From Polytrichum commune (lineage: Eukaryota > Streptophyta > Polytrichopsida > Polytrichales > Polytrichaceae): a stretch of DNA of 64,000 nucleotides. The position numbers were made by a program, and so were the translations under genes. The stretch covers positions 26,476,001-26,540,000 of the forward strand of contig OX485804.1 of the NCBI GenBank assembly GCA_950295325.1, given 5' to 3'. The notes below the pieces were generated by a model. That model did not search any database, had not been told where the DNA came from, and saw only the letters and a list, made by a program, of their open reading frames with translations. This document shows positions 12,496 to 26,200 of the stretch, piece after piece (within the stretch, counting starts at the first letter, position 1; every line of letters starts with the position of its first letter).

Positions 12496-12906
12496 GAAGA
12501 AAAAACAATTAATGAGGGTCCAAGGAAGGATGGGGCGTCAAAGGAAAAGAAGGCAGAGCCTTGTTGCTCCGTAATCTGGACCTTTATTGAGGATTCATGC
12601 ATACACAGATCCCAATGAGAGTGAATAGGCAATGATGGAAACATGATCGTAGATCGGAAAGTTTCAAAAGTTGCTAACAACAGAGAAAAACAATTGACGA
12701 TAGAGTTTGGACTGTAGATTAGACTATTCAAACTTCGTAGATTAAATGTTGCTCAGACACAAAGATGCTCAAACATAGATAGCAAGCCAGAAGGCGACGA
12801 AGACGAGAGACTGCAGAAGGGTTGATTGATCCAGATCGGATCCACCCGAAAGGGATAGATCTGAAGGTACCGAGTAGACGAGACTCATCAATCCAACAAG
12901 GTTGGG

Positions 12907-14540
12907 ATGGAATCCTTTGCGGAGAAGGTGCGTTATGGATTTTTACAACAATTTAACCCCGTGATGGAGGAAAAAGGGGGCTGGATCTCAGGAGAGGCAA
13001 GGAGGTAAGGTTTGGAATGGAAGATGCCGTGATCGAGGGATTGGCTGAAGGAAGCCAACAGAGGGGGGATAGCGATCTCAACCCGTTCAAAGGCCAAAAT
13101 GGTAAGATTCTCCCATCCAACTTGGAAAGAAATTTTAGTGGTTTCTTAGTACGGAAGGATGCCATTAGATTTAAAGTTAACACTGAAATGTTGATTGTGC
13201 GCATTGAATTATTGAAAGATTAACTTCTTATTGGTAAATTTGTTGGCCCTAAGCCCTCTCCACAAGAAATGAGATTGTGGATCCAAGGCCTTAACCAAGA
13301 GTTGAGAGGAAGTGCTTTAACCTTTTGTAGAAACCTTGGGAAAGGGTATTTCTAGCTCAGTGGAGATGACAAAGATGCTCTCCACAATGCAATGATGTTG
13401 TCCCCATTCAGATCCAAATGGGGAACATGTATGCTTCAGAGCTGGGTGCTAGGGTTTAACCCAGACAACCCCAATAATATAGTGTTTCCCATGTGGGTTA
13501 GTATGAGGAACATGCCACATGAACACCAAGATCAAGCAATTGCCATAGCATGATCCCTAGGAGAAGTAATTGGGATGGACACTGCCAATGAAAATGCCAA
13601 AGACCCAAGGTTTTGTGTGAATCTTGAAATCAGCAAGGGATGGACAACCTGCATTGTCCTAGATTCGGAAGAGGAAATTGTACCCCCACAAACAATAATG
13701 GTAGACTATGAAAAACTACCTATTAGATGCAGATTGTGCCTAAGTTGGAAACACAAAGCTAGTGATTGCAAGATGCTCCAAAAAAAACCAACGAGGGAAA
13801 AAAGCAGGCCTTGACTGTCACATCAAATCCAACAACCAAATAAGGGGAAAATTGTGGAGACAGATAAGGATGGATTTCAACAGGTCAGAAATAGGAGAAA
13901 TATAAGAAGGAACATTTTTTAAAATGGATATGAGGCAATGCGTAGCAGGGAAACTATCGATAGCCCTCTGCAAGCAACGAGGGTTGCGGCTCCCGCTGCA
14001 GCTGATTATAACAAAGGACGATAGCAATAGGAGGTGGACACAGAAAAAACACAAGAAGGACGTTCCAGTAGTCGGGAGCGTGCAGGAAAAATCGGAACCA
14101 TAATGGAAAGAGGAGAGGTTAACGAAACGACAACTGCAAAAAAAATATCACCAAAAACCAATCAGATATACCTACAACAAAGTTAGGCTTTGAGGGGCAT
14201 CCAGGGAAAGCAGAGTCGGGTTCGAGACAACCCACAACCGAGAAGATTACTATGGCACGTAAGGTCACCAAGGCAGGGGAGGAGAAGCACGCCGAGGAAA
14301 CTGAAAAGCAAGAAGGAGAAATCTTGGCTGAACAAGGGAAGGAGGGCCCGGAAGGAGGGCAGCAACTATTAGAAGACAAACTTAACGATGGACGTGAAGG
14401 AGAAGCGTTGGAAGCAATAAGGAATGCAGGGGAAACACCGAGAGGAATCGGGAGCAGATTAAGGAGCGGAAACAAGGCAGGGGAAAATTGGTCCTCCAAA
14501 CAAGCTGAGACAAGTCAGGAGCCTTCGAGGGAAGAAGGTT
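12907..14540 (+). pseudogene. LINE ORF1, nucleic-acid-binding protein, disrupted
   Basis: In plant LINEs ORF1 encodes an RNA-binding gag-like protein (DUF4283 plus a CCHC knuckle). Here an ATG at 12907 opens a frame that is soon broken by a stop and frame changes. Coding sense resumes at 13017-13550, with tracts such as 'RLWIQGLNQELRG' and 'DNPNNIVFPMWVSM' typical of the DUF4283 region. It continues in 13575-13814, which ends with a CX2CX4HX4C knuckle (CRLCLSWKHKASDC). Downstream, 14100-15184 encodes a charged, low-complexity (E/G/K-rich) tail in changing frames. In-frame stops at several places mark it as dead. Confidence 0.75.
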
Positions 14541-15472
14541 AGACAACCTTCGAAACAAGTATGAAATGGTTGCCAACCAAATTGACAGGCTATAAGAGAA
14601 ACATCAAAACCATAGAGTTTGATGAAGGCAGTGCACCATAGTCAGAAAGAGAAGAAGAAGAAGCACATGCAGGGGGAGAAGGTGAAGGGAGAGGAGTTGA
14701 GGTTGGTGATGGTGATGGCGTTGAAGAGCGCGGGAAAGATGTGAGGGACATCCGGAAGGAGAAGCTTCCAGAGGAAGACGTTGCACAAGGTGAGGCCAGG
14801 AGCCAGGTGGAGAGGATGGCCCTCGGAGCTGAGAAGAGACTAGGGGACCAGGCAACTATACCTAGGCCCGCAGAATTAGGACCGCCACTGGCCGTGTGGA
14901 CAGAAGGGGAGGAAGGCTTGGAAGGCAAGGAGAAAAGACTAGGGGCCATGGAAGGCTGCATGGGCCTCCCCCCCTCCCAACACACATCATATCAAGGCGA
15001 CAAAGGGGTAACAGAAGGAAAACTTCCTAGGGGAAGTAGCAAAGCTCATCGGCTAAACAAGAAAGAGGATCACATGATGGACACGGCTACTGATAATGAG
15101 GGAATCCCAAGCACACGACGGGTTCCACTTCGCCCAACTAGCCATGCTCCAATAGAGGTAATTCCGGAGACCCAACTTAACTAAGATAATAGGAGGAGAG
15201 ATAACAACTATTATGATATCATGGCAAGCATAGGGTTAGATAGCCCAACCTCCTCACAAGAGGCAAGAGGTGGGGATGGGGGCTATACCCCAAAACAAAA
15301 CCAAACAACACCATTAGCAAACACACCAATCCACAACAGTGCAGCTAGTCTTATAGCACTAGGACAACATGTGTTAACCCTTAGACATGGGAGAATATGG
15401 GAGTTTAGAAACAAACCCCCATTTGGAGGATAGAGAATTAAGGAGTAGGGTCACCCGTTGTGCAAAGTTATT
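14541..15472 (+). other. ORF1 tail and inter-ORF spacer of the LINE
   Basis: A charged Glu/Arg/Gly-rich frame at 14741-15184 probably continues the ORF1 tail. The next ~290 bases before the ORF2 start carry only a short frame (15221-15433), rich in Thr/Asn/Gln, without recognisable motifs. Confidence 0.5.
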
Positions 15473-18400
15473 ATGAAGTGGAACATCATCACACATAATA
15501 TATGAGGACTTAACGACCCGGAAAACATCACAAAGGAAAGGTGTTTTATTAACGCATTAACATTAAAAGCAAACATTGTAATGATCCAAGAACACAAACT
15601 GAGGGGTAAAGCTCTTGAGAACTTAGGGAGTAGAATTATGCCTGGATGTGCAAGTTGGATATTGGAAGCCGCACTAGGTGAAAGAAGTTGGATAAATCAA
15701 ATGCAGCAAGTAAAGGGGGGGGGGAAGAATTCTACTCATTCACAAGTATGCAAGGCTTGTTACGGAACACGGGGTTCTATATGAAGATAACGTTGTATGA
15801 ATTAAGCTTGAAGGTATTGAAGGGGGTAACATAGGGGTAGCATGCATATACGCTCCTAACATACTCACGGATAGGCATCACTTGTGGCACATCATGTTTG
15901 ACGCCTTGCCAAAGGATTGTGAATGGATCATTGGGGGAGATTTTAACATGACAAAGCGACCCCAAGATAAATCTAATGACTGTGGGCGAGCAATTAGTGA
16001 CCTAGAAAGGTTCACGGGGAATGAACTTCTAAACGCTTTCCAAATTACAGATACTTTCATACAGCAAAGGGGACCCAAGTTTTCATGGAATAACGGACCA
16101 AAGGGTCAAGCACACCCCGGCACAAAGTAAACTAGATATTCACCAAACGGCCTATTTTATTCATGGATACCCGGTAGGCTCGGACCACTCGCCGGTACAA
16201 TTAGAATTAAGCATAGGGAACGGAGAAGTACGGAGAGCAACCTTTAAATGGCATGTGGCATACCTAAAAGGGAAATTTCCAAAATAGTTAAAGGAAAAGC
16301 GGGAAAGCCTTCCTGCCAAAGCCTCCTTCTTTCATAAACTTAGACACATAACAAGGCTATATAGACAACATAGCAAGCACAAACCAAAAGAGCACAAGAG
16401 AGAACAACTCAATGTTAGGGCCAAATTGGAAGTAGCAACGGCTAGATTGCATGATGACATATACAATGTAGAATTACAAGGAGAGGTTACTAGGCATAAG
16501 AGGACAATAGAATAGATAGAAACATGGAAAGCCCGGAGGGCAACCATAAGGTCAAGGGTCAAGGGTCAAGTGGCAGAAAGTGGGAGACAAATGCACAACC
16601 GAATTCTTTCGCTCAGTAGGACAAAGGAATTCACAAGCAGTAATTACGGAATTACGAGACTACCAAGGTAGGAGCTTCACCAAGAAGGAGGATCTAGGGA
16701 AAACATGCTTGGATTTTTTATCAAAATCTATATAAGTATAAGGCTATCTCAGGAGAGGCAATGCGTGAAGTCATGGATGGTCTCCTAGCCACCATCACTT
16801 GTGATATGAATGCTTCATTATCTAGAGCAATAACAGATAAGGAGTTGTCATCAGCAATCTTATCTATGGCTAAAGGAAAGGCTCCAAGGCATGATGGAAT
16901 TCCTATAGAATTCTTCCAACATTATTGGCCTACTAGTTGTAAAGACTTTCTTAGAATGATTCTTAAGAGGATGGAAGATGGGACCTTCAATGAAGGGGTG
17001 ACTAAGGGACTCATTAGTCTAATCCCAAAAGGAGGGGATGCCAAAGACCTTAGTTACTGGAGGACCATTACACTCCTTACAGCTAGTTACAATTTTTTTG
17101 CCAAAACCTTATAATTAAGGTTACAGCCAATACTTATGGACGTCATTAATCCCGAGCAAACCGCATTCCTCCCACTTAGATTTATACTGGATAACATTGT
17201 GTTGACGCAAGAATCCTTGTACTGGGCCAAAACATCCAAACAACCAATAGTTTTTCTAAAACTAGATTTCTCAAAGGCATATGATAAGGTCTCATGGACA
17301 TTCTTATTTAGTGCAATGAGGAAGATGAATATCAGTGACACATTTGTTAAGTGGGTCAAACTATTATTTGTAAATGCCTTAGCCACAATCAACCTACATG
17401 GGAGTCCGGGCAATAACTTCAAGGTAGAATGACGAGTTAGACAGGGTTGCCCATTAGCCTTGTACCTATTTCTCATCGTCGGGGAGGCGCTAACACACGT
17501 CATAAAAAATGCAATCACGAAAGGTAGGCTGAAGGGGATCACCTTACCAGGTGGGAAAAAACAACAGAGTATCTCACAATACGCGGATGACTCGTCATTC
17601 ATGGTGAGGGGAGAGAAACAATATGTGGATGAACTTGTGCGTCTACTCAAGGTTTTTAGCGCGGCATCAGGAATGGAAATAAACTAGGAAAAGTCATGCG
17701 CTAACTAGTTTGATAAATATACGCATAAAACGGAATGGCTCAATGGATATAATTGGCAATGGGCGGAAGAAAGGGACCTATCAAAATTACTTGGCACACC
17801 CTTTGGACTTAACCTCAAGACACATGATGTAGACCAATTTCTTTATACTAAAATCGCTAAGAAGTTGGATTACTGGAGCACTATGAAACTCTCTCTTGCC
17901 GGACGGGCGGTCATTTGCAACCAGGTGCGACTTTCCACCCTGCGGTTTATCATCATGGTATGGGGAGGGTCAAACAAAATCCTAAGAAATATCAAGAGCG
18001 CAATTCACAACTACTTATGAAGCGGAAATGAACAACTTACATGCACTAGAGTGAGTTGGAGAGAATGTTGTCTTAAGAAAAAAAAGAAAAAAAAGGATTG
18101 GGCTCGTAGATCTAGAGGCGGCCAAAAACAACGTACTATGCAAATGGATAGTAAGGGCTATGGAACCAGGAGAGTCCAATCTCCAACTTATGCTCAGATA
18201 CAAATTAGCCAAGTTTAACCCGCAGAGAGGGCGAAGTTGGGGGGTAAGTTTGGATTGGTTCACGAACAAACAACACCAAGGCTTTCCAGGTTCTAGGATT
18301 TGGAGCCATATTAATAAAGCATGAAAGATTATGGTTAAAAGGCTCTATCAAATCCCGCCACGTACAAGGATGAAATTATTGCACTCAAATTTGTGGTGGT

Positions 18401-19250
18401 TGGATGCGGTGGAACTCCTTAACAAGGGGTTTGCCTACCATAGAGGCCTCCACCTCTACCAAAAAGGGATTTGGTGCATAGACGATATTTGGGGTAGCAC
18501 TCAACACGACTTTCATACATGGGAAAGAGCACAAGATAAATTTAGGATGAATAATACAGATCAAGCAAACTGGGAGGAGTCGACCAATCAGATTTCAGAA
18601 TAATGGCGGAACCTATTAGAGACGGACGAAGACATTGCTTACCCTTGACAATGGCATGGGTTCTACGCACAGGATGAATAAGACCCGGTATGTGTCTTCC
18701 AATGTGAATTGGACTTTATATCGGAATGCTTACAATGGCATAATGCTACCCTACCTTTCCCAGTGCAATGCTACACGGTTGGCACCCATTCTAGATGTCT
18801 TAGAGTGTGGGAGCAGCCTCTTGGAGAGATGGAAGGTTATTTCCACAAGGTGAATATTATCCACACAAGTAGAGGACATAAAAAGGAGGGAGAAAGAGAA
18901 TTTTTTTTTTTTTCTCTTTTTTTCTATGGCAAATTGGCTCCACTTTGGCGAGACCTAGATCGGTGGCGGTGGATCAATGGAGGCCACTTCCTCGATTAAA
19001 CTACCAAGGATGGTCGTGATGCTATCATCAATAGGAACCCGGGTACCACCCGTGCGGCTGATAAATGGCAGGGTTATCTTCCGGGTAACTATAAGTTCTA
19101 TTGGTCGCAAGTATGGGACCCCGTTAGGGCATGGAAAGAAGTGGCATTCATTTGGTCAATCTGGCATAAAGTAGTGGTTGTTAATGAATGAAGGGCCTGC
19201 ATTGCACTTGCCTCAATCTCGAGACAATGCGTATTTTGCCTTCCTAACAC
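15473..19250 (+). pseudogene. LINE ORF2, endonuclease-reverse transcriptase, 5' part, disrupted
   Basis: ORF2 makes the nicking endonuclease and reverse transcriptase for target-primed insertion. From the ATG at 15473 the apurinic-type endonuclease is visible in pieces (MKWNIITHNI-stop-GLND; IQEHKL near 15584; 'ACIYAPN'; 'GGDFNM' near 15935). Reverse transcriptase follows, with KGKAP(R/G)xDGIP (16875), SLIPKGG (17022), KLDFSKAYDKVSW (about 17262), RVRQGCPL (17430) and catalytic YADD (about 17580). After that come thumb and connection sequence and the start of the zinc-binding tail (CVFC, about 19228). Many stops look like C-to-T or G-to-A changes (R or W codons to stop). The reading frame ends in the gypsy insertion. 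Confidence 0.88.
18910..19250 (+). other. LINE ORF2 zinc-binding (zf-RVT) domain, N-terminal half
   Basis: In the frame covering 19083-19250 the residues run 'KFYWSQVWDPVRAWKEVAF' to the first zinc pair CVFC. The second half (H-x4-C) lies after 28644. Joined across the insertion with one target copy, the spacing is C-x2-C-x11-H-x4-C if one extra T near 28663 is allowed for. This is what locates the insertion inside a domain rather than beside the LINE. Confidence 0.75.
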
Positions 19251-19255
19251 TAGTG
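19251..19255. repeat. Gypsy target-site duplication, left copy (TAGTG)
   Basis: TAGTG here is repeated at 28639-28643, directly outside the two element ends (TGTGAG...CTCACA). Five bases is the duplication length usual for Ty3/gypsy integrases. Confidence 0.88.
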
Positions 19256-19316
19256 TGTGAGGCCAAACCCCCCACCCTTAAGCGTCCGTAGTCCGAGTAG
19301 TGGGTTTGGGCTCACA
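19256..19316 (+). repeat. Left terminal block of the gypsy, 61 bp
   Basis: Runs from TGTGAGGCCAAACCCCCCAC to GTGGGTTTGGGCTCACA and is itself an imperfect palindrome: its two ends are inverted copies over about 15-20 bases. It has the position and TG...CA ends of a 5' LTR but is far too short for one. It shares with the 2091-bp right block only the outermost dozen bases. It may be an internally deleted LTR or a terminus of different origin. Confidence 0.7.
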
Positions 19317-19340
19317 TAATTGGTGCGTCTGCCGGGAGCG
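19317..19340 (+). promoter_or_regulatory. Primer-binding-site-like motif (left)
   Basis: TGGTGCGTCTGCCGGGAG begins at 19321, four bases after the left terminus. It starts with the TGG complementary to a tRNA CCA end. It resembles the tRNA-Asp-type primer sites of many plant gypsy elements (TGGCGCCGTTGCCGGGGA) with several mismatches. The exact primer tRNA is not identified. Confidence 0.55.
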
Positions 19341-20225
19341 AAGCGGAAGGTAGTTACAAGACTTGGAGGCGACTAGGAGACTTGGAGGCAACTAGGAAAA
19401 ATTGGAGACACAAACTTGAGAGAAGGGAAGGAGCACCCGAAACTCGGTAAGTATTCTCTCTTTGGGTTACATTTGAATTCATTGTATTTCAACTATTCCT
19501 TGGAATGAATTGCATTGTCAATTACGCAAATTCATTTTTGAGGAAGGAGCGCGGCGAAGGTACGTCCTCAACCTTTTTGGGGATTTGCTAAGAACTTAAA
19601 AGGAACCTATAACCGAGTAGCTCATTAAAACATTAGAGGGTAAATTCACCTTAGGACATTGAACTTTGACACTCACCTCGGGGTGAGTCTCAAAGTTTTG
19701 GGAGTTGTCATTTCATGCTCTAGATTAAATTAATATTTCACAAAGTTTATGGTGTTGTTACATTGAGTCATGATTGAGGGGAGTGCTAACTCACAGGGGG
19801 ATGCGATTGCTTAAGGTATGTTTATTTCTTCAAAGTGAACTCATTAACTAATTAAGGAATGCCTTTTGTACTCGTGATTGTTGTTATCTGTTGTAGAGGG
19901 TAATTCCCGAATTGTGGATGGTGTGAGAAGTTGAAGGGTGAAGCCTCGACTTTTAACATAATCTACTCGGAAGGTCACCCCCTCACAATCGGTATTGTGG
20001 TGAGTGTTAATTTGCGGGAAGGTGCGGAGGTGATGCTCCGACTTAACCAAAAAATTAACATGAACATGCCTATCCCCTATTGGGATTCTTTCACCTAAGT
20101 GGGCTTGCAGGTTCTTTTCCTCACCTCCTAAAAAAATTATAACCACACCAAGACAAGTGAAAATATTAAGAGGGGAATTGCTAGGATTATGTGTGGTCAA
20201 GTGAGGGTCGATCGATTCTTATGGA
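19341..20225 (+). other. Gypsy 5' untranslated leader
   Basis: About 880 bases between the primer site and gag. Near 19360-19400 there is a short direct repeat (GACTTGGAGGC(G/A)ACTAGGA, twice). No open frame of substance exists on the plus strand, and the 118-codon minus-strand frame at 19844-20200 has no domain. It would serve as leader and packaging region if transcribed. Confidence 0.6.
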
Positions 20226-23200
20226 ATGCAAGGTAGGACTCGCTCACAAAAACCAAGTTTAATAGTAGGACTAGAGAAATCTACTCGAAAGAGGCGGTCC
20301 TCTAAAATCAGTGATAGATTAGAACAAGATAATGTTAGAATAGAGAGTTGTTTGAACGTCGAACCTAGGACTAGGTCAATTCTAGACACCTTAGAACTTG
20401 GAGCTCAACTTGAAGAGGAGATCACTCCCTCCAAATTGAGTGGTGAAACTTCTTCGGAAAATTACACACTTAGAGAAGAATTTCCGGTAGAAGTTGATAG
20501 GGGATTGTTGAATAGTTCACCGGTCACCATGGCCGAGGAACGGGGGATGGATCCACCACCCATACCCCCAATTCCGCCCATACCTCCTATACCTCCAATA
20601 GACCCATTGGTTAGGCCAAGAGGCCTACCAATTGTGGTTCCACAAAATTTAGCGGCGATGGATATGCCATCTCATCTCCCTAAATTTTATGGGACCAAGG
20701 ATGAGGACCCCTCTCGGCACATGGAACGGTATATCGAACGGTTGGCTAGCTTCCTCATAACCGACCCGGGTTATTGGTTAGTGTGGTTTCCTACCACTCT
20801 AGAGGGGGAAGCCTATGAATGGTATCGGGATCATGCCGAGGGACATTTTAGGGGATGGGAACAATTACAAAGGGAGTTTCTTAACGAATTTAGGCCGGAA
20901 GTGGGTCAAAGTACCGCATTAAGGGCATTGTCGTCATTGAAGCAAGGAAGGGAGGAAGAAATTTCGGCTTACATTAGGAGGTTTGATTTAGTGTGCACTA
21001 GATTTGTGGGTACCATGCTCAACGACGACACGCTAAAGCAATTTTTCATTCAAGGGTTTTTTAAGTCCGGAACTATTAGGGGTGTTCTAGAAAGGAATCC
21101 CTTGACCTTGGCGGATGCCAAGCGTGCGGCTAGAGATATTGAAAACTTGGATAAAGATCACGAAAGGCTATGGAGAAGGGAGGATGAATTGATCCCACAA
21201 TTCATCCCCATACGCCCTAGGGTGGTAGCGGTAGAACCCGCTAAGTATGAGAACCAAATTCCATATGCCATTGTGGACACCGGTCCCCGACCTTTAGCGG
21301 TTAGGGAACCGGCACCTCTTTTGGCACTACCGGCACCTCTTTTGGCACTACCGGCCCCTAGAACGGATCCACACTTGGAGGAGGTTGAGAGAAGACTAGG
21401 TGCTAGCCAACTAGGATTCCAAGAGGCTATGATAAAACAAATGCAAAGCCTCACGGATCAAATGTCATTAATGATCCGGAGTCAACAACCGGGGCCTCCA
21501 CCCCCGGTTGAGTCGGGTAGGCATTCTTCCGGATTATGGTGTGTCCAATGTGGCCAACCGGGCCACACGTGTCAATTTTGTAGAAGTGGACAAAACCGTG
21601 ACCAAAGAGGAAACGGTAACCCACCTCAACAAAATCAACGAGGTCAAGCGCCACCTCACTATGGAAATGGAAGCAATAGAGGACCACAACCTAGAGGGCA
21701 AGGTGGCCAAAATTTAGAGAAGAAGGAATTTCATCCCTTTTGTGGAAGGTGGCACGCTCAAGGACAATGTTGGTCCGAAGGTCAAGAGTTTAATTGTAGC
21801 AATTGTGGAGGAAGTCATCCCTCGGATACGTGTCGCCAACCGGACAAAATAATTAATGTCCCTTACCCGGTGGCTAATCCACAACAACAAGCAAGGGATA
21901 ATATGCGAGGTGCTAGGCCACAAGGAGTACCGGCCAATGAACTTAGGCCACCTAACTTATACTATGACCATAGTAATGCTAGGCAAACTTTTCATCCACC
22001 GGCGGGCTTGCAAACTACAACCGGTTACATTCCAATACAAAATAGACAAGGAGTTCCACCTAATGGTAGTAATGGGAGACAAGCGCCTCCAACGGATCCG
22101 GGACCATCTAACTCCCAAGATGTTAGGTTCATGGATGGAGTGTTGGAGGCCACATGTGATGACATGCTTCCTCTCCCAACGAGAATTGGAGAGGAGCAAA
22201 GTCAATGGCCTCCTCACACCAATGCTATTACATATGAGTTAGTGAAGGGTAAGGGTGTGGTTGAAGAAGCACCTGCACTAGCGGTAACTACTAGGGCTAG
22301 GAGAGGGGATGCCCCGTTGGAGGTAGGAATAGGAGAGCAAGGAAATTACTCTTCGGATGAAGAGATTAATCTCTCCGAGTTGGATAGGGTAGCTAGAAGA
22401 GCTACTAAGGATGTGGAGAGGGAAAATATAATTTTACAAGATAGGGAGAGGACTAATGCGGTACATGACTTGGATAATAGCGATGTGGGTGAATGGGAAG
22501 GACCGGGGGTTCCCGTAGACGAATTCGACGTAGTGGGTAATTCTAAGGTGGAAAGATCTACCGGGTACGACTTGTGGGCGGACCTTAGTACACTCAAGGC
22601 GGATATTACTTTCGGCCAACTATTGGAAATTTCACCCACGGCAAGGAAAACATTAAAGGAGGGAATGCCGGTACACAAGAGGATGAGGAAGGTGAAAGCT
22701 AAAATAGCCGCTAGGATCCAATCACAAGGTGGAAGAGACGTGAAAGCTATAGAAATAGAAGTTGTTATAGTAGATAAGGTGGTTCCTAATGTGCTAGTCG
22801 ACGGAGGGAGTAGTCTAAATATACTACCGGAGGATACTATGAAAAAATTGGGACTTGGACTCACGGGGCCTTCACCTTTGGTCATAAATATGGCAAATCA
22901 AAGTTCGACTACGCCTTTGGGGATGATCAAGGATTGTAGAATGACTACGGGAGGTGAGGAGTACTTGGTCACCTTCCATGTCATTAAAATGCACTCCAAC
23001 AAGGACACCTTCCCCATTTTGCTAGGTAGGCCTTGGTTGCGGATGGCGAATGCTATGGTCAATTGGGGTGGACCTAAACCATCCATCACTTATGGTCCGG
23101 AGGGTAATAGGGTCATAGTGTCCATTGGTTCATTAGAAGGATGGATGAAGAAGGAGATGTATTTGCCATTGGAGAAGGAAATTGATGACTTAAACGAGAA

Positions 23201-26200
23201 TGAGATTGGCAAGGCATTGGTGGGAGTCGTCCATCCCGAAGGTCAAAGGGTTGTTATAGATTCGGGCTCGGGAAGTCTAGGTCCTAATTTTTACAATTAT
23301 GGGGATAATGGGGATTATGCCCAATGGCTAAGGGAGTACCCCGAGTCCGAGGTTGATGTAATGGTTACATTTCACCAAGTAGGCTTAGGGAGTGAATTTC
23401 CTAGTGTTAGTTTAGGAGAGGGCTCATTGTTGGAGCCATGTGAGGTGCTCACCGAGGAAGAGTGGGTTAGCGGTGGGTTAACACCTTGGGTAGATGACGT
23501 GGAAGAGGGTGAGGTTAGTTTAATTCATGTAGATGGGACTCAAGAGGAGGATGTGATTATTGAGTCATCGAAATTGGAGGAGCCTTTACATTTCAAGACC
23601 ACGTCTACGGGGATAGTTGTAGGTCAAGATGTGAAAGATTACCCCAATGTGCCTTCCGATTGGTATCGGAACAAAGAGGAACAAGCACATGTGTCGGAAG
23701 CGGATTGGCGGTACGTGGATGTGAAATTAAAGAATGGAAAAACCCGACAAATGAAGATGGGCTCCAAATTGGGGGAGAAAGAGGTTAGGGAGTATAGCAA
23801 TTTGGTGGATGAGTTTAGTGATACTTTTGCATGGTCCTACGATGAGCTTAAGGGAATTCCTAGGGAAATGGTAGAGCACCGGATTCCTTTAATTCCGGGG
23901 GCGAGGCCAATTAGACAAAAGGAGAGGAGGATGAATCCTCAATTGCAATTGTTGGTGAAAGCGGAATTGGAAAGGTTATTGAAGGCCGGGTTTATCAAGC
24001 CGGTGGAAATCACGGATTGGGTTTCTCCTATGGTCTTAGTAAAGAAAAAAAATGGGAAATTAAGGGTTTGTGTCGACTATAGGAAATTGAATTCGTGCAC
24101 ACAAAAGGATCACTTCCCCTTACCTTTTATCACCTTGTTGCTTGAGGAGGTTGGAGGTCATTCGCGATATACCTTTATGGATGGGTATGCGGGTTATAAT
24201 CAAATTTCCATAGCCCTCCAAGATATCCATAAAACGGCTTTTACTACACCTTGGGGTACTTTTGTGTGGGTAGTGATGCCATTTGGGTTATGTAATGCCC
24301 CGGCTACTTTCCAACGATTAGTAATGTATATCTTCACCGACTTGTTGTTCAAATCCATGACCGTCTTTGTGGACGATTTTAGCACACAAAGTAATGTGGA
24401 TGATCACCTACATTGTGTTAGGGAGGCATTGGTTAGGTGTAGGAAGATGAGGTTAGCATTGAACCCGGATAAGACATTTTTGGGAGTGAATAAGGGAGTG
24501 TTGTTGGGTTATGTTGTTAGTGAGAAAGGTAGAGAACCCGATCCGGATAAGATTGCGGCCATAAGCGACTTGGCAACTCCAACCAATTCCAAGGGGATCT
24601 CTAAGTTGTTAGGACATGTGGGATGGTACCGGGAACTTATTCCTAATTTTTCAAAGATAGCGGTGCCCATTACCCATTTCCTCAAAAAGGATGTCAAATT
24701 CGAGTGGACGGATGCTTGTCAAAAAGCCTTTGAGGAATTGCGGGATAGGTTGAGCACCTATCCGGTGTTGATACCACCCAATTGGGGTAAACCTTTTCAC
24801 GTCTATTGTGATGCTAGTAATGTGGCAATAGGGAGTGCGCTTTGTCAAGCAACGGGAGAAAAAGAGAAGGATCAACCTATAGCTTATGCGAGTAAGCAAT
24901 TGACCCCCGCCGAAAGAAACTACTCTACAACGGAGAGGGAGTGCCTAGCCATGGTGTTTTCCGTTAAAAAATTTAGACATTATCTCATGTGCAACCCGGT
25001 TGTATTTTTTGTTGACCACATGGCTATCAAGTATCTAATTAACAAGGCGGAGTTAAGTGGTAGGTTAGCTAGGTGGGTTTTGTTATTAGAAGAATTCGAC
25101 TACACGGTGGAATATAAACCGGGTCGTATGCATTTACAAGCGGACCACTTGTCTAGGTTGTCGGAGGAGATAGGAAAAAATCCGGTAAATGATATGTTAG
25201 TAGATGATAGCCTCTTTGTGGTCACTTCTACACCGGAGTGGTATGCGGGCATAGTGGAATTTCTAACAACCCACAAGTTGCCCAAAGAGTGGACAAAAGA
25301 AGAGAGAAGGAAGGTGAGGGTAAATAGTAGGCAATTTGTTGTAGTGGGCCATAGGTTGTTTAGAAGGGGGTCCGATGGTATTTTACGACGATGCGTGTCA
25401 AAAACGGAGGTTGAAGCGATTTTAATCGCTTGCCACGATAGCGCTTGCGGCGGTCACTTCTCGGGTCAACTCACCGGGCAAAAAATACTTAGAGCGGGCT
25501 ACTTTTGGCCTACACTATTTAAGGACGCCCATGACTATGTAAGGAAATGCGACGCTTGCCAACGGTATGCCCGAAACGACCTTAGAATGGAGATGCCTTT
25601 ACATGTATCATTACCCTTAATTCCTTTCGAAAAATGGGGCATCGACTATGTGGGTGAGGTCCATCCCCAATCTTCAAAAGGAATGAAATATATTGTGGTG
25701 GCAACCGAGTACCTCACCAAGTGGGCGGAAGCCAAAGCGGTGAAGACCGACACGGCGGAACACGCGGCAACATTTATGTACGAAAACATAATTTCGCGGT
25801 TCGGGGTGCCGAAGATCCTAGTAAGCGATAGGGGTACTCACTTTTTGAATGACTTGATTCGAGAGATGACAGAGAAATTTAAAATTGATCACCGGAAGAC
25901 TACTCCCTACCACCCACAAACCAATGGACAAACGGAAAGGGTTAACGGAATTTTGGTGAGTATACTACGCAAGACGGTTATAGACTCGAAGCGGGATTGG
26001 GATACGAAACTAACGGCGGCACTTTGGGCATACCGTACAACCTATAAGGTAACTACGCGTGCTACAGCATTTTCCTTAGTCTATGGTCTTGAAGCGACAC
26101 TACCAATCGAATATGAAGTCGAGTCACTTAGGGTGGCCGTGAGTACGAGACTTACCGAAAGTCAATCCTTACGAAATCGACTAACCGATTTGGAAGCACT

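Larger units (their letters stand above)
12496..19255 (+). mobile_element. Decayed plant LINE, 5' portion
   Basis: This is the 5' part of an L1-type non-LTR retrotransposon. It contains a decayed ORF1 (from 12907) and ORF2 (from 15473) in the order expected for plant LINEs. It is interrupted at 19255 by a gypsy insertion and resumes at 28639. With the insertion removed the LINE is about 7.5 kb. The 5' boundary is uncertain: I placed it after ATTACTAAG (12486-12494), because the same 9 bases follow the A-rich tail at 29336-29344 and may be the target duplication. Nine bases is short, so this is tentative. Confidence 0.75.

Noticed and set aside
22346-22885. 179-codon minus-strand frame inside gag-pol
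   Set aside because: It is antisense to the intact gag-pol frame, low in complexity (Ser/Thr/Leu-rich) and has no domain, so it is a shadow.
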